Below, piece by piece: positions 8,070-16,122 of a stretch of 64,000 bases of DNA. The stretch covers positions 1-64,000 of the forward strand of contig JAFQGK010000031.1 of NCBI GenBank assembly GCA_017398335.1, given 5' to 3'. The notes beneath the pieces were generated by a model that was not told where the DNA came from, made no database searches, and saw only the letters and a list, made by a program, of their open reading frames with translations. Both the position numbers and the translations under genes were made by a program. Numbering within the stretch: position 1 is the stretch's first letter; each line of letters begins with the position of its first letter. Source of the DNA: Bacteroidales bacterium (GTDB lineage: Bacteria; Bacteroidota; Bacteroidia; Bacteroidales; UBA932).

Positions 8070-8561
8070 ATGGCAAAGAAGATAGAAAAGACGAACGCGG
8101 CCCGACTGCTGGACAAGGCGGGCATTGCATATAAACTCATTCCTTACGAGTTCGACGAGAACGATCTGGCGGCACAGCACGTTGCAGATAGCCTTGGGCA
8201 AGATATAGCCAGGGTGTTCAAGACCTTGGTGCTGCACGGAGACAAGACCGGGCATATAGTCTGCGTCGTCCCGGGAGATGCCGAGGTCAATCTGAAAGCT
8301 CTGGCCAAGGCATCCGGCAACAAGAAGGTGGAAATGATAGCGATGAAGGATCTGCTCGCTGTGACCGGATATATCCGCGGAGGCTGCTCCCCCGTCGGAA
8401 TGAAGAAGCGCTTCCCCACTTTCTTCCATTCCACAGCTTTGGATTTCGAGACCATATATGTCAGCGCCGGAGTCCGTGGACTTCAGCTGGAAATATCTCC
8501 ATCCGACCTTATCGCCTTCGTCGGAGGAACCGTCGCCGATGTAGCCTCTTTCGATATTTGA
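8070..8561 (+). CDS. ybaK: Cys-tRNA(Pro)/Cys-tRNA(Cys) deacylase
   Basis: A 163-residue cytoplasmic trans-editing enzyme of the YbaK/EbsC family that hydrolyses cysteine wrongly attached to tRNA-Pro. Family features visible are the start KTNAARLLDKAGIAY, VFKTLVLHGD, the conserved lysine region NLKALAKASGNKKVEM, and the GGCSPVGMKKRFP segment with the catalytic-pocket glycines and proline. Length matches the family. The frame runs 60 codons further upstream but that part contains the promoter, so the ATG at MAKKIEK is used. It stands alone, flanked on each side by an inverted copy of the same hairpin. Confidence 0.93.
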   Translation: MAKKIEKTNAARLLDKAGIAYKLIPYEFDENDLAAQHVADSLGQDIARVFKTLVLHGDKTGHIVCVVPGDAEVNLKALAKASGNKKVEMIAMKDLLAVTGYIRGGCSPVGMKKRFPTFFHSTALDFETIYVSAGVRGLQLEISPSDLIAFVGGTVADVASFDI

Positions 8562-8597
8562 GCTGCCACTTATCCGACTATCTATCAGCGAATTACG

Positions 8598-8633
8598 AAT
8601 TATGCCTGCTGCACAAATGCAGCAGGCATAATT
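8598..8633. terminator. bidirectional terminator between ybaK and the PHP gene
   Basis: AATTATGCCTGCTGC pairs perfectly with GCAGCAGGCATAATT (15 bp, 6-base loop). Both flanks are A/T-rich, so it serves both convergent genes. Reverse-complemented, its core is identical to the hairpin at 7960-7987 except for one base. Confidence 0.8.
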
Positions 8634-8657
8634 GATATGTCGCTGGATATCAGGCGG

Positions 8658-9710
8658 TTACAGGAACATATATGTGAGATGTTTACCGTTGCCCCAGAGG
8701 CAGTTCCGGACGGTCAGTTCGCCTTCCGGCTTCGTGATGAGAACGGTCTTGCCGGCAGGGAAGATATAAAGTGCATCTCCCTTGGTCATTTGATATGTTA
8801 TATCTGAAACATTGGTCACCTCAAGTCTGTCACCGACAGCGCGGGTCTTGAGAGATGCACCGACAAGCTTTGAAAGATATTCCTTATCTCCGACGAGATT
8901 GCCCTGGAAAAAGGCCAGAGTGCGCTTAGCCTCAAGGGCATCCTTCAGCGCTGCCTCCGTACGGTCAGCCGCAAATACAAGGGTCATAGGACGCATCCAG
9001 CCGTCACCGCAGTCATAGTCCATCGCTATGGTGCCGTGTATGTCGGTATTAGCCATAGGCGCAATGCCGTACTCTGCATACCAGTCGAAGGTAAGCGGAT
9101 ATGATTCCATATAGTTATATGCTTCGTAAGCATCAATCTTTCCTGCCTTGATCAGATCGCCGTGAACAGGATAGAAGGTCGATTTATTGTCCGGCCAGCC
9201 GGGATGGTTCCAGATTATATATGCTCCCTGAGCATCTGCGATGTCGATCGCCTGAAGCGGATCCTCTACATCCATAGCATTTGCATCGCTGATGAAAAGG
9301 GCATTCAGATGGCCCAGAGGCTTGCTGCGGGTGATTTCCGTACCTTTTATCACCAGAAATCCTAGCTTGTCTCCTTCTTTCTTAGCTATATTATATGACT
9401 CGTTGTGGTCAGACTTTACAATGTCCTTATGAGGACGATATTCAAGATGGTCGGTGATGGCTATGGCATCAAGACCTTCCTGCCAGGCTTCCTGAACCCT
9501 GACCGAAGGCCATACCGAACCGTCCGAAAAGACAGTATGGATATGGAAATCGCATTTGAGTGTCTGATAACCGTCGAAACCGGGGATATTTATCTCGGTA
9601 CGGTACTGAGACTGGTTGCGATGGTCATATTTATGCACATCGTCGTTCGACATCTGTGCTGCGGCCACAAGAGGAGCCGCAAGAAAGAGGAGAGAAATCA
9701 GCCTTTTCAT
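8658..9710 (-). CDS. secreted PHP-domain phosphoesterase
   Basis: A 350-residue protein with a signal peptide (MKRLISLLFLAAPLVAAAQ) and a PHP domain. The metal-binding motifs occur in order: DFHIHTVFSDG, AITDHLEY, KGTEITR, WNHPGWPD and ANTDIHGT. Together they supply the His/Asp/Glu cluster for a trinuclear centre. The family resembles the periplasmic phosphodiesterases that NCBI labels Sb-PDE-like. The natural substrate is unknown. It is the last gene of a leftward operon and starts 17 bases after the DUF1349 gene, suggesting the two exported proteins work together. Confidence 0.85.
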   Translation of the reverse strand: MKRLISLLFLAAPLVAAAQMSNDDVHKYDHRNQSQYRTEINIPGFDGYQTLKCDFHIHTVFSDGSVWPSVRVQEAWQEGLDAIAITDHLEYRPHKDIVKSDHNESYNIAKKEGDKLGFLVIKGTEITRSKPLGHLNALFISDANAMDVEDPLQAIDIADAQGAYIIWNHPGWPDNKSTFYPVHGDLIKAGKIDAYEAYNYMESYPLTFDWYAEYGIAPMANTDIHGTIAMDYDCGDGWMRPMTLVFAADRTEAALKDALEAKRTLAFFQGNLVGDKEYLSKLVGASLKTRAVGDRLEVTNVSDITYQMTKGDALYIFPAGKTVLITKPEGELTVRNCLWGNGKHLTYMFL

Positions 9711-9727
9711 ATTGAGATCAAATTAAA

Positions 9728-10384
9728 TTATTCCTGATTGTTCCTGAGCCATTCGAGTCTGCGCTGATCCGGCAGATGAGTGATCCTGAAGCCTTCGAAA
9801 GTGGCCTTGAAGCCGTTTCCGTCAGGGCAGGCAGCCATCATTCCGACCATTACAGGAGTATTGTCCTGCAGCCAGCAGTTGCGCATCATCGTATATTCCT
9901 TATCGTCGAAGGAGTAGAAGATCTCGACAGCATCAAGCCTTCTGACAGCCTTGATCCACACATATTCCACAGGCTTTTCGAGCTCTATCACGCTCCAGTC
10001 GCTGGTCTTGTGGGTCACGACAGTGCTGAGATTGTACTTTCCGTCAACGAACTCGATTCCTGTCTTGATGTAGTTCTCCTTGTCGATCCTGATCATCAGT
10101 CCGGCCTGGTCGAAGCGGACCTTGTACTCACCGGAAATCTTCACCTTAACCTCGAACTCGCCTCCACGCACGGTATAGAGGAACGGGGCATCATCAACGG
10201 TGAACCCATAGTGGGATATCCTCCAGTAGTCGCTCTGAGGGGTCACATCCATAGTCAGGACATTATTCTCGACCGACCAGTTTTCCGGTTCATTGAACCA
10301 TTGCATCCTGTCAAGAGACTGCGCAGGCAGAATTAGATACGACAGGAACATAACAAGAACAAACAGATAGCGCTTCATAATCAT
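9728..10384 (-). CDS. secreted DUF1349 (concanavalin-like) protein
   Basis: A 218-residue exported protein; signal peptide about residues 1-22 (LFVLVMFLSYLILPAQS). The rest fits DUF1349, a jelly-roll fold found in proteins such as yeast Ree1. Visible hallmarks are WSVENNVLTMDV, DYWRISHYGF, FEVKVKISGEY, FDQAGLMIRIDKENYIKTGIE and a closing FKATFEGFRI strand. The function of the family is not settled; carbohydrate binding is a guess from the fold. A second in-frame ATG two codons in is an equally good start. It sits 23 bases after the SDR gene in the same operon. Confidence 0.8.
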   Translation of the reverse strand: MIMKRYLFVLVMFLSYLILPAQSLDRMQWFNEPENWSVENNVLTMDVTPQSDYWRISHYGFTVDDAPFLYTVRGGEFEVKVKISGEYKVRFDQAGLMIRIDKENYIKTGIEFVDGKYNLSTVVTHKTSDWSVIELEKPVEYVWIKAVRRLDAVEIFYSFDDKEYTMMRNCWLQDNTPVMVGMMAACPDGNGFKATFEGFRITHLPDQRRLEWLRNNQE

Positions 10385-10407
10385 AAAATTAACAATTAGA
10401 CTTCAAA

Positions 10408-11055
10408 TCATTCCGGCCATATAAATCTGGAATTTATGGATTCTCCTCCATCCACGACAATGCTCTGGCCGGTACAGAAAGTATTGGTGACGGTAAGGAA
10501 ATATGCCCATCGGGCGATTTCTTCAGGAGATGCCCATTTCTTCAGCGGGGTCTGCTCCATAATCTGATTCCACAGTTCCGGATCATTCACGACGCAGTCA
10601 TTCAATGGAGTGAGGACTCCCCCGGGATCAAGGCTGTTGCAGACCGCCCCATATCCGGCGACCCTCAAGGCCACATTCTTCGTATAGGCGATGACACCTC
10701 CCTTGCTGGCGGCATATTCAGGAAATTCCGAGCCTGTGTGCCCGCTCGCCGACCCTATATTAAGAATAGCCTTTATGCTCTTCTGCACACCATATTTCTC
10801 CGTAACCCTTATCAAGGCCTTCAGATTGACATCGATATCATCTTCATTCTGAGTGCCGGCATTGTTTATAAGGATCTCCACATCACCAATATCGGGAAGA
10901 GAATGGCGTATGTCTGCCTCGATATGGGTATATGCCTCATCCGCTATAGATGAGGCCTGACGGTCTATCCCGATGACATTATGTCCCTCGGCCAGAAACA
11001 GCTGAGCGATGGCTCTTCCTATTCCCTGCGAAGTCCCGGTGATCAAAACTTTCAT
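10408..11055 (-). CDS. short-chain dehydrogenase/reductase
   Basis: A 215-residue cytoplasmic NAD(P)-dependent oxidoreductase with a Rossmann fold. The cofactor motif TGTSQGIG is at residues 6-13, NNAG at 64-67, and the catalytic Tyr114-Lys118 pair lies in EYAASKGG with a serine near 102-104. The C-terminal GQSIVVDGG is typical. It is shorter than the usual 245-250 residues, mainly between strands 2 and 4. Its ATG overlaps the stop of the upstream patatin remnant (ATGA), so translation is probably coupled to it. Substrate unknown. Confidence 0.9.
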   Translation of the reverse strand: MKVLITGTSQGIGRAIAQLFLAEGHNVIGIDRQASSIADEAYTHIEADIRHSLPDIGDVEILINNAGTQNEDDIDVNLKALIRVTEKYGVQKSIKAILNIGSASGHTGSEFPEYAASKGGVIAYTKNVALRVAGYGAVCNSLDPGGVLTPLNDCVVNDPELWNQIMEQTPLKKWASPEEIARWAYFLTVTNTFCTGQSIVVDGGESINSRFIWPE

Positions 11056-11273
11056 AATTCTCCTTTTATCTGCGACAATGCCTCCAGAGCCACTTCATAG
11101 CCCTCATCATAAAGGGAGGACAGCTTTGCGGTATCCTTTTCCATACGGCTGACTTCGACAGCAAAAGGGAAACGTATCCCGTGGTCCATAAAGCTGTCGA
11201 GCACCCCGCAGGTAAACACCCCGCGGAGCCCTCCTCCCTCAAGAACCAGAGCTGTATCCTCAATCTTCATCAT
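11052..11273 (-). pseudogene. patatin-like phospholipase remnant with an internal deletion
   Basis: A frame of 73 codons whose first half (ALVLEGGGLRGVFTCGVLD) is the oxyanion-hole end of a patatin-like phospholipase. It then jumps to the typical C-terminal end of the family (EVSRMEKDTAKLSSLYDEGY). The catalytic GxSxG serine and the D-G/A aspartate, normally in the missing ~200 residues, are absent. The two halves are in frame, and a promoter and the ATGA overlap with the SDR gene survive. It therefore cannot be a lipase, but may be kept as a translated leader for the operon. Two adjacent ATG codons could both start it. Confidence 0.75.
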
Positions 11274-11300
11274 AGCCGGAATCAAAGAGCATTGCAACCA

Positions 11301-11308
11301 CAAATATA
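11301..11308 (-). promoter_or_regulatory. -7 element of the patatin-remnant operon
   Basis: Leftward TATATTTG, 27 bases before the ATG pair; a TTTG lies about 22 bases upstream, slightly far from the usual 19-21. Confidence 0.5.
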
Positions 11309-11425
11309 AGCATTTTCCGGCTTTGTTGCGCAAAACACATATTCCGCAAGATTTGAACAGCACCTGGCTATTGGAAATGTGTGAAGAAGGTGAAAATCCA
11401 GCTATCATATCTTTCAGATATTGAT

Positions 11426-11433
11426 TATCTTTG
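11426..11433 (+). promoter_or_regulatory. -7 element of the His-rich protein/TonB receptor operon
   Basis: TATCTTTG, exact TAnnTTTG, 10 bases before the ATG; no convincing -33 box. The leader would be very short. Confidence 0.5.
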
Positions 11434-11443
11434 CCCCGATTTT

Positions 11444-11785
11444 ATGAAAACGGGAAAGGTCAGGAAATATATGGCAGTGGTATTTCTGCTGATCTTCGGT
11501 TGGTACTTTTCAAGTATCAACCTTTTTCCACATATCCATACTGTAAACGGCAATTCGATCGTCCACTCCCACTTCGGAGGTACAGCAGATCACGGACATA
11601 GCGAAACGGAATATACTGTTATCGATCTGTTGTCAAGTTTTCAGACCGAGACAGCGGATATGGTATGCATCTCCATAACTCCGCTTTATCCGTCGGAGGA
11701 AGATACCTATTCCCGTTACATTTCCCAATACTTTTTTACCGACTTATTCTTTTCCCGTATTCTGAGGGGGCCTCCTCAGGTCTGA
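11444..11785 (+). CDS. small His-rich membrane/exported protein upstream of a TonB receptor
   Basis: A 113-residue protein with an N-terminal hydrophobic segment (VVFLLIFGWYFSSINLF) followed by a His-rich patch (HIHTVNGNSIVHSHF then HGHSE). It ends with FFSRILRGPPQV. I recognise the pattern, a short His-rich protein encoded directly before a TonB receptor, from other Bacteroidota but not a named family. The histidines suggest binding of a transition metal in the periplasm or at the inner membrane. The ATG just after the -7 element is used; a longer frame begins upstream of the promoter. The receptor follows after 54 bases. Confidence 0.6.
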   Translation: MKTGKVRKYMAVVFLLIFGWYFSSINLFPHIHTVNGNSIVHSHFGGTADHGHSETEYTVIDLLSSFQTETADMVCISITPLYPSEEDTYSRYISQYFFTDLFFSRILRGPPQV

Positions 11786-11839
11786 CATTCAACACAGACC
11801 AGGACATATCATTCAATAACCCCTATAAATACACAAAAG

Positions 11840-14125
11840 ATGAAAAGAATATTTTCAACTTTGGTGGCGGCATTATGTATTATGCTGACCGCCAAAGGTG
11901 CTGACACGGACGCACATATCTACGGTCACATAATAGATGGCTCAACAGGAGAACATCTCCCCCACATCGTAGTCATTCTCAAAGGCACTACCATCGGCGT
12001 AAGCAGCGACAACACAGGACATTACATAATGAGAAACCTTCCTGAAGGAAAATTCATCCTGGAAGTATCCGCCATCGGATACAAGACCAGGACACAAGAA
12101 GTGGAAATCAGGAAGGGCAGATCACTGGAGGTCAATTTCACACTCGAAGAGGATCACGTTCTTCTGGATGGAGTCATTGTCTCCGCGACAAGGAGCGAGA
12201 CCACGAGAAAGATGTCCCCTACGCTGGTAAATGTGGTGAGTATGGACATATACTCCAGAGGGAACTGCTCAACAGTTGCACAGGGACTTGGATTCCAGCC
12301 GGGAGTCCGGGTCGAAAACAATTGTCAGAACTGCGGATTCCAGCAGGTCAGGATAAACGGACTCGACGGTCAATATACGCAGATCCTCATAGATTCACGT
12401 CCTATATTCAGCGCACTTGCCGGAGTCTATGGAATAGAACAGTTGCCAGCCAATATGATAGACAGGGTGGAGGTGATGAGAGGAGGTGGATCCGCCCTTT
12501 TCGGCTCCGCTGCAATCGCCGGAACCATCAACATCATAACAAAAGAGCCGGTCCGCAATTCGGCATCGGTGTCACACACGACCACATCCATAAACGGTTC
12601 ATCCGCTTTTCACAACACCACAGACATCAATGCCTCGATAGTCTCTGAAGACAACAGACTGGGCCTTGCCGTCTTCGCGCAGAATACAGAAAAGGATGCC
12701 TGGGATGCCAATGGAGACGGATTCACCGAACTGTCGAGGATATCGGGACAGACTGCAGGATTGAGAGGATACGTAAAAACTGGCATATATTCCAAGATTA
12801 CGGCTGAGTATCATCATCTTCAGGAATTCCGAAGAGGAGGCGACAACATCGACCTGCCGCCTCACGAAGCAATGATTGCAGAACAGACCAGACACGGGAT
12901 CAATACGGGAGGTCTGAAATTCGACTGGTTTTCACCTGATCAGAAACACAGGCTCAACGTGTTCGCTTCCTTGCAGCACATCGACCGCGACAGTTATTAT
13001 GGAGCAGGAAAAGATCCTGATGCATACGGAAAGACCACAGACCTCACCTGGGTGGGAGGAGCCCAATACATATTCAAGGCTGACAGATGCCTGTTTATGC
13101 CTGCCGACCTGACTCTGGGAATCGAGTACAACGAGGACTATCTGAAGGACAATATGTGGGGATATGACAGAATCACCGACCAGACAGTTAGAACAGCAAG
13201 TCTTTACGCGCAGAACGAGTGGAAAAACGAAAATTGGGGCATTCTCGTAGGAGGAAGACTCGACAAGCACAATCTCATAAAGGGTATCATTTTCAGCCCG
13301 CGCGCAAACCTCAGGTACAACCCTTCTGAAAATGTAAATCTGAGAGCAAGTTATTCATACGGATTCCGTGCACCTCAGGCCTTTGACGAAGATCTTCACA
13401 TCGATAATGTAGGAGGAACGGTATCTATGATCCGTCTTGCAAAGGATCTGAGAGTTGAGAACTCCCAGAGCGTCAGTCTGTCCGGCGACTTCTACCGCAA
13501 CTGGGGCAACTGGCAGGGAAATCTTCTTCTGGAGGGTTTCTTCACCGATCTTGACGATGTATTTGCCTTGAAAGAGATTGGTACAGAGAACGGAATCCTT
13601 ATAAAAGAAAGGCACAACGAATCAGGAGCAAGGGTCTTCGGAGGAAATCTGGAAGGCAAGATAGCCTGGAAGGACATATTTCAGATGCAGGCAGGCGTGA
13701 CCGTGCAGAATTCCCGATATAAGCAAGCACGCAGATGGAGCGATGAAGGAAATGTCGAGGCGACCAGAAAGATGTTCCGTACACCGGATTTATATGGCTA
13801 TTGCACAGCATCGTACAATCCGATGAAGCAGATGACAATGTCATTGACCGGGACATATACCGGAAGTATGCTGGTGGAGCATCACGCCGGTGCGATAGAA
13901 ATGAACACAAGCGTGGTGACTCCGGACTTCTGGGATCTCAACTTCAAGATCGCATACAATTTCCGGATATACAGAAGTTTCTCGCTCCAACTCAATGCCG
14001 GTGTGCAGAATATGCTGAATTCATTCCAGAAAGATTTCGACAGTGGCGCAGACCGTGATTCCGGCTATATCTACGGCCCCACACTGCCCCGCTCGTTCTT
14101 CTTTGGAATCAGGCTGGATTATTGA
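11840..14125 (+). CDS. TonB-dependent receptor with N-terminal carboxypeptidase-regulatory-like domain (metal or cofactor uptake suspected)
   Basis: A 761-residue outer-membrane receptor. It has a signal peptide (to about residue 20), a CarboxypepD_reg-like domain at about 25-110 (IYGHIIDGSTGEHLPHIVVI to VNFTLEED), then a plug with GVIVSATRSET as a TonB-box-like start, QVRINGLDGQYTQILIDSRP and RGGGSALFGSAAIAGTINI, and a barrel ending GIRLDY. The plug carries a Cys pair (NCQNC) next to the conserved region, unusual in receptors and consistent with metal or metal-cofactor handling. With the His-rich protein upstream, uptake of a transition metal is the working guess; the sequence does not prove it. 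Confidence 0.88.
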   Translation: MKRIFSTLVAALCIMLTAKGADTDAHIYGHIIDGSTGEHLPHIVVILKGTTIGVSSDNTGHYIMRNLPEGKFILEVSAIGYKTRTQEVEIRKGRSLEVNFTLEEDHVLLDGVIVSATRSETTRKMSPTLVNVVSMDIYSRGNCSTVAQGLGFQPGVRVENNCQNCGFQQVRINGLDGQYTQILIDSRPIFSALAGVYGIEQLPANMIDRVEVMRGGGSALFGSAAIAGTINIITKEPVRNSASVSHTTTSINGSSAFHNTTDINASIVSEDNRLGLAVFAQNTEKDAWDANGDGFTELSRISGQTAGLRGYVKTGIYSKITAEYHHLQEFRRGGDNIDLPPHEAMIAEQTRHGINTGGLKFDWFSPDQKHRLNVFASLQHIDRDSYYGAGKDPDAYGKTTDLTWVGGAQYIFKADRCLFMPADLTLGIEYNEDYLKDNMWGYDRITDQTVRTASLYAQNEWKNENWGILVGGRLDKHNLIKGIIFSPRANLRYNPSENVNLRASYSYGFRAPQAFDEDLHIDNVGGTVSMIRLAKDLRVENSQSVSLSGDFYRNWGNWQGNLLLEGFFTDLDDVFALKEIGTENGILIKERHNESGARVFGGNLEGKIAWKDIFQMQAGVTVQNSRYKQARRWSDEGNVEATRKMFRTPDLYGYCTASYNPMKQMTMSLTGTYTGSMLVEHHAGAIEMNTSVVTPDFWDLNFKIAYNFRIYRSFSLQLNAGVQNMLNSFQKDFDSGADRDSGYIYGPTLPRSFFFGIRLDY

Positions 14126-14143
14126 TTCCGTGCGCTGATTTTC

Positions 14144-14174
14144 TTTCTCATTTTCCACAATATCTTTATTTTTG
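14144..14174 (+). promoter_or_regulatory. promoter of the beta-helix lipoprotein
   Basis: TTTC-N19-TATTTTTG. The -7 element overlaps the first copy of a 14-bp tandem repeat, so repeat copy number would change the distance between promoter and gene. Confidence 0.5.
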
Positions 14175-14210
14175 TATCATCATTTTTGTATCATCATTTT
14201 TGTATCATCC
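14169..14210. repeat. 14-bp tandem repeat, three copies, in the 5' leader
   Basis: TTTTTGTATCATCA occurs at 14169-14182 and 14183-14196, and with one change (final C) at 14197-14210. The block ends 14 bases before the ATG of the next gene. Confidence 0.9.
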
Positions 14211-14224
14211 AAATGAGATAACAA

Positions 14225-16099
14225 ATGAAAAAGTCCATCATAATCTGTGCAGCTGCATTATGCGGAATCCTTTCCTGTACCCAGATCGACAGGGATGAAG
14301 AACAGACTCCTCCTGAAATTCCGGAACTGGACGACGGAAGCAACATCAACGAAGAAAATACCCCGGAAATATCCATAGAAGAAAACGGATATGACGGTCT
14401 GATGGCGAAGGATGGGGATACCGTGGTCCCTGGGGATGATATATATTGGGAGAACCGCAGTTTCGGCACAACCGTCACCGTTACATATTCCGGTAGTTCC
14501 GTGACAGTAACTTCTTCAGGCAGATCCGTACAGTCCCACATTGAAGGCGCAGACGCTGCCATTGTCCTTGACGGTATGGGTGATGTGGAAGTCATTGCAT
14601 CGGGAAGCTCTGAAGACGGCCAGCTCAAAATTTACGGTGACTCCCCTGTCAAGCTGACTCTGAAGGGCCTGAACCTCACATCTGCCAAAAGCGCGGCTAT
14701 AAATGTGCAGAACAAGTCCATTCTGTATATACACCTGGCTGAAGGTTCCGACAACTCTCTGTGTGATGCCCGGAAGCAATCGGACGAATCTTACTATCCT
14801 GAAGGAATAGTTTCAGGAGACGAGAAACGTAACGGTGCCATATATTGCAAGGGATCCATAGTCCTCAGCGGTAAAGGCATACTTAAGCTGACAGGACAGA
14901 AGAAGCACGGAATATCGGTCAAATCTTCATTCACTCTCCGGCCTGGCGCAACCCTCGCAGTGAATGACGTCGCCGACAACTGCATAAAGGCAGAAGGTAT
15001 CAATATCCTTGGAGGATATATATGGGCCAAGACCTCGGCAGATGCCGGGAAATGTCTCAGTTCGGATGCCGACGTAAACATCAAAGGAGGAATGATGAAA
15101 CTCTACACAAGCGGAGGGTCTATATATGAAGAAGATGAGAAAGACACATCTTCGCCAGCAGGAATAAAGGCCGATGGAAATATGATGGTCTCAGGGGGAG
15201 AAATGCTTTGCGTGAGCACCGGAGAAGGCGGAAAGGGCCTCAATATTGACGGAGACCTGACAATCGATTCCGGAATCATAAACATAGCTACATCCGGAGG
15301 AAAATATGTTTATAATGCAGCACTTGACCTTGATTCATCACCTAAGGGAATCAAGGCGGACGGAAAGATCATAATCAACGGAGGAAGGCTTAACATCCAG
15401 GTAAAAGGAAGAAGCGACGGCTCCGAAGGCCTCGAAAGCAAATCGAAGATTACAGTAAACGACGGAAATATATCCGTATATGCATACGACGATGCAATCA
15501 ATGTCGGAGGAGATAATCCTGAAGGGATAGAGATAAACGGAGGAAGAGTATTGGCTTTTGCCGAGAATAATGACGGCATAGATTCCAACGGAAAACTGTG
15601 GGTGAACGGAGGACTTGTCATCACCTCCGGTAGCGGAGCCCCTGAAGAAGGCTTTGACTGCGACTTCAGCCAGAACTTCATAGTAAAGGGAGGTATCCTG
15701 ATCGGCACAGGAGGTGCCGCAATCGCACCTTCAAGCGCAAGCACGCAAAGATCCGTCACATATAACGGTGTAAGTGCCCGGACAGGAGAGTTTTTCGTCA
15801 TCACCGGTCCGGACGGTAATCCTATATTAAGGTACAAGCTTCCAAGGACTATAAGCCGTATGGCAGTATTCTTTTCATCAGAAGACATCCGGTCTGGAGA
15901 AACCTATACGGTCTGGTCCGGCGGATCTCTGAGCGGTAATTCAGTCAACTGGAACGGATGGTTCGAAGACGGGACATATACAGCCGGAACCGAATTAGGG
16001 ACATTCACATCAAACAGCCTTAACACAACCGTCGGACAGAGCGGTGGTCCCGGAGGACCGGGAGGACCTGGCAGACCGGGAGGCGGACCTGGCTGGTAA
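14225..16099 (+). CDS. surface lipoprotein, carbohydrate-binding Cthe_2159-like beta-helix protein
   Basis: A 624-residue lipoprotein (lipobox GILSC, Cys18). Most of it is a ladder of short repeats with Ile/Val, Asn-Gly-Gly turns and Ala/Ser (IKADGNMMVSGG, IKADGKIIINGG, INGGRVLAFAENNDGIDSNG), the pattern of the right-handed beta-helix in the Cthe_2159 polygalacturonate-binding family. The first ~60 residues after the lipid anchor are acidic and disordered. The tail is a Gly/Pro run (GGPGGPGGPGRPGGGPGW). No catalytic residues are recognised. It likely binds polysaccharide or calcium at the surface. The repeat block in its leader hints at variable expression. Confidence 0.7.
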   Translation: MKKSIIICAAALCGILSCTQIDRDEEQTPPEIPELDDGSNINEENTPEISIEENGYDGLMAKDGDTVVPGDDIYWENRSFGTTVTVTYSGSSVTVTSSGRSVQSHIEGADAAIVLDGMGDVEVIASGSSEDGQLKIYGDSPVKLTLKGLNLTSAKSAAINVQNKSILYIHLAEGSDNSLCDARKQSDESYYPEGIVSGDEKRNGAIYCKGSIVLSGKGILKLTGQKKHGISVKSSFTLRPGATLAVNDVADNCIKAEGINILGGYIWAKTSADAGKCLSSDADVNIKGGMMKLYTSGGSIYEEDEKDTSSPAGIKADGNMMVSGGEMLCVSTGEGGKGLNIDGDLTIDSGIINIATSGGKYVYNAALDLDSSPKGIKADGKIIINGGRLNIQVKGRSDGSEGLESKSKITVNDGNISVYAYDDAINVGGDNPEGIEINGGRVLAFAENNDGIDSNGKLWVNGGLVITSGSGAPEEGFDCDFSQNFIVKGGILIGTGGAAIAPSSASTQRSVTYNGVSARTGEFFVITGPDGNPILRYKLPRTISRMAVFFSSEDIRSGETYTVWSGGSLSGNSVNWNGWFEDGTYTAGTELGTFTSNSLNTTVGQSGGPGGPGGPGRPGGGPGW

Positions 16100-16122
16100 A
16101 ACTGAAAGTGTCCTTCACTGCC

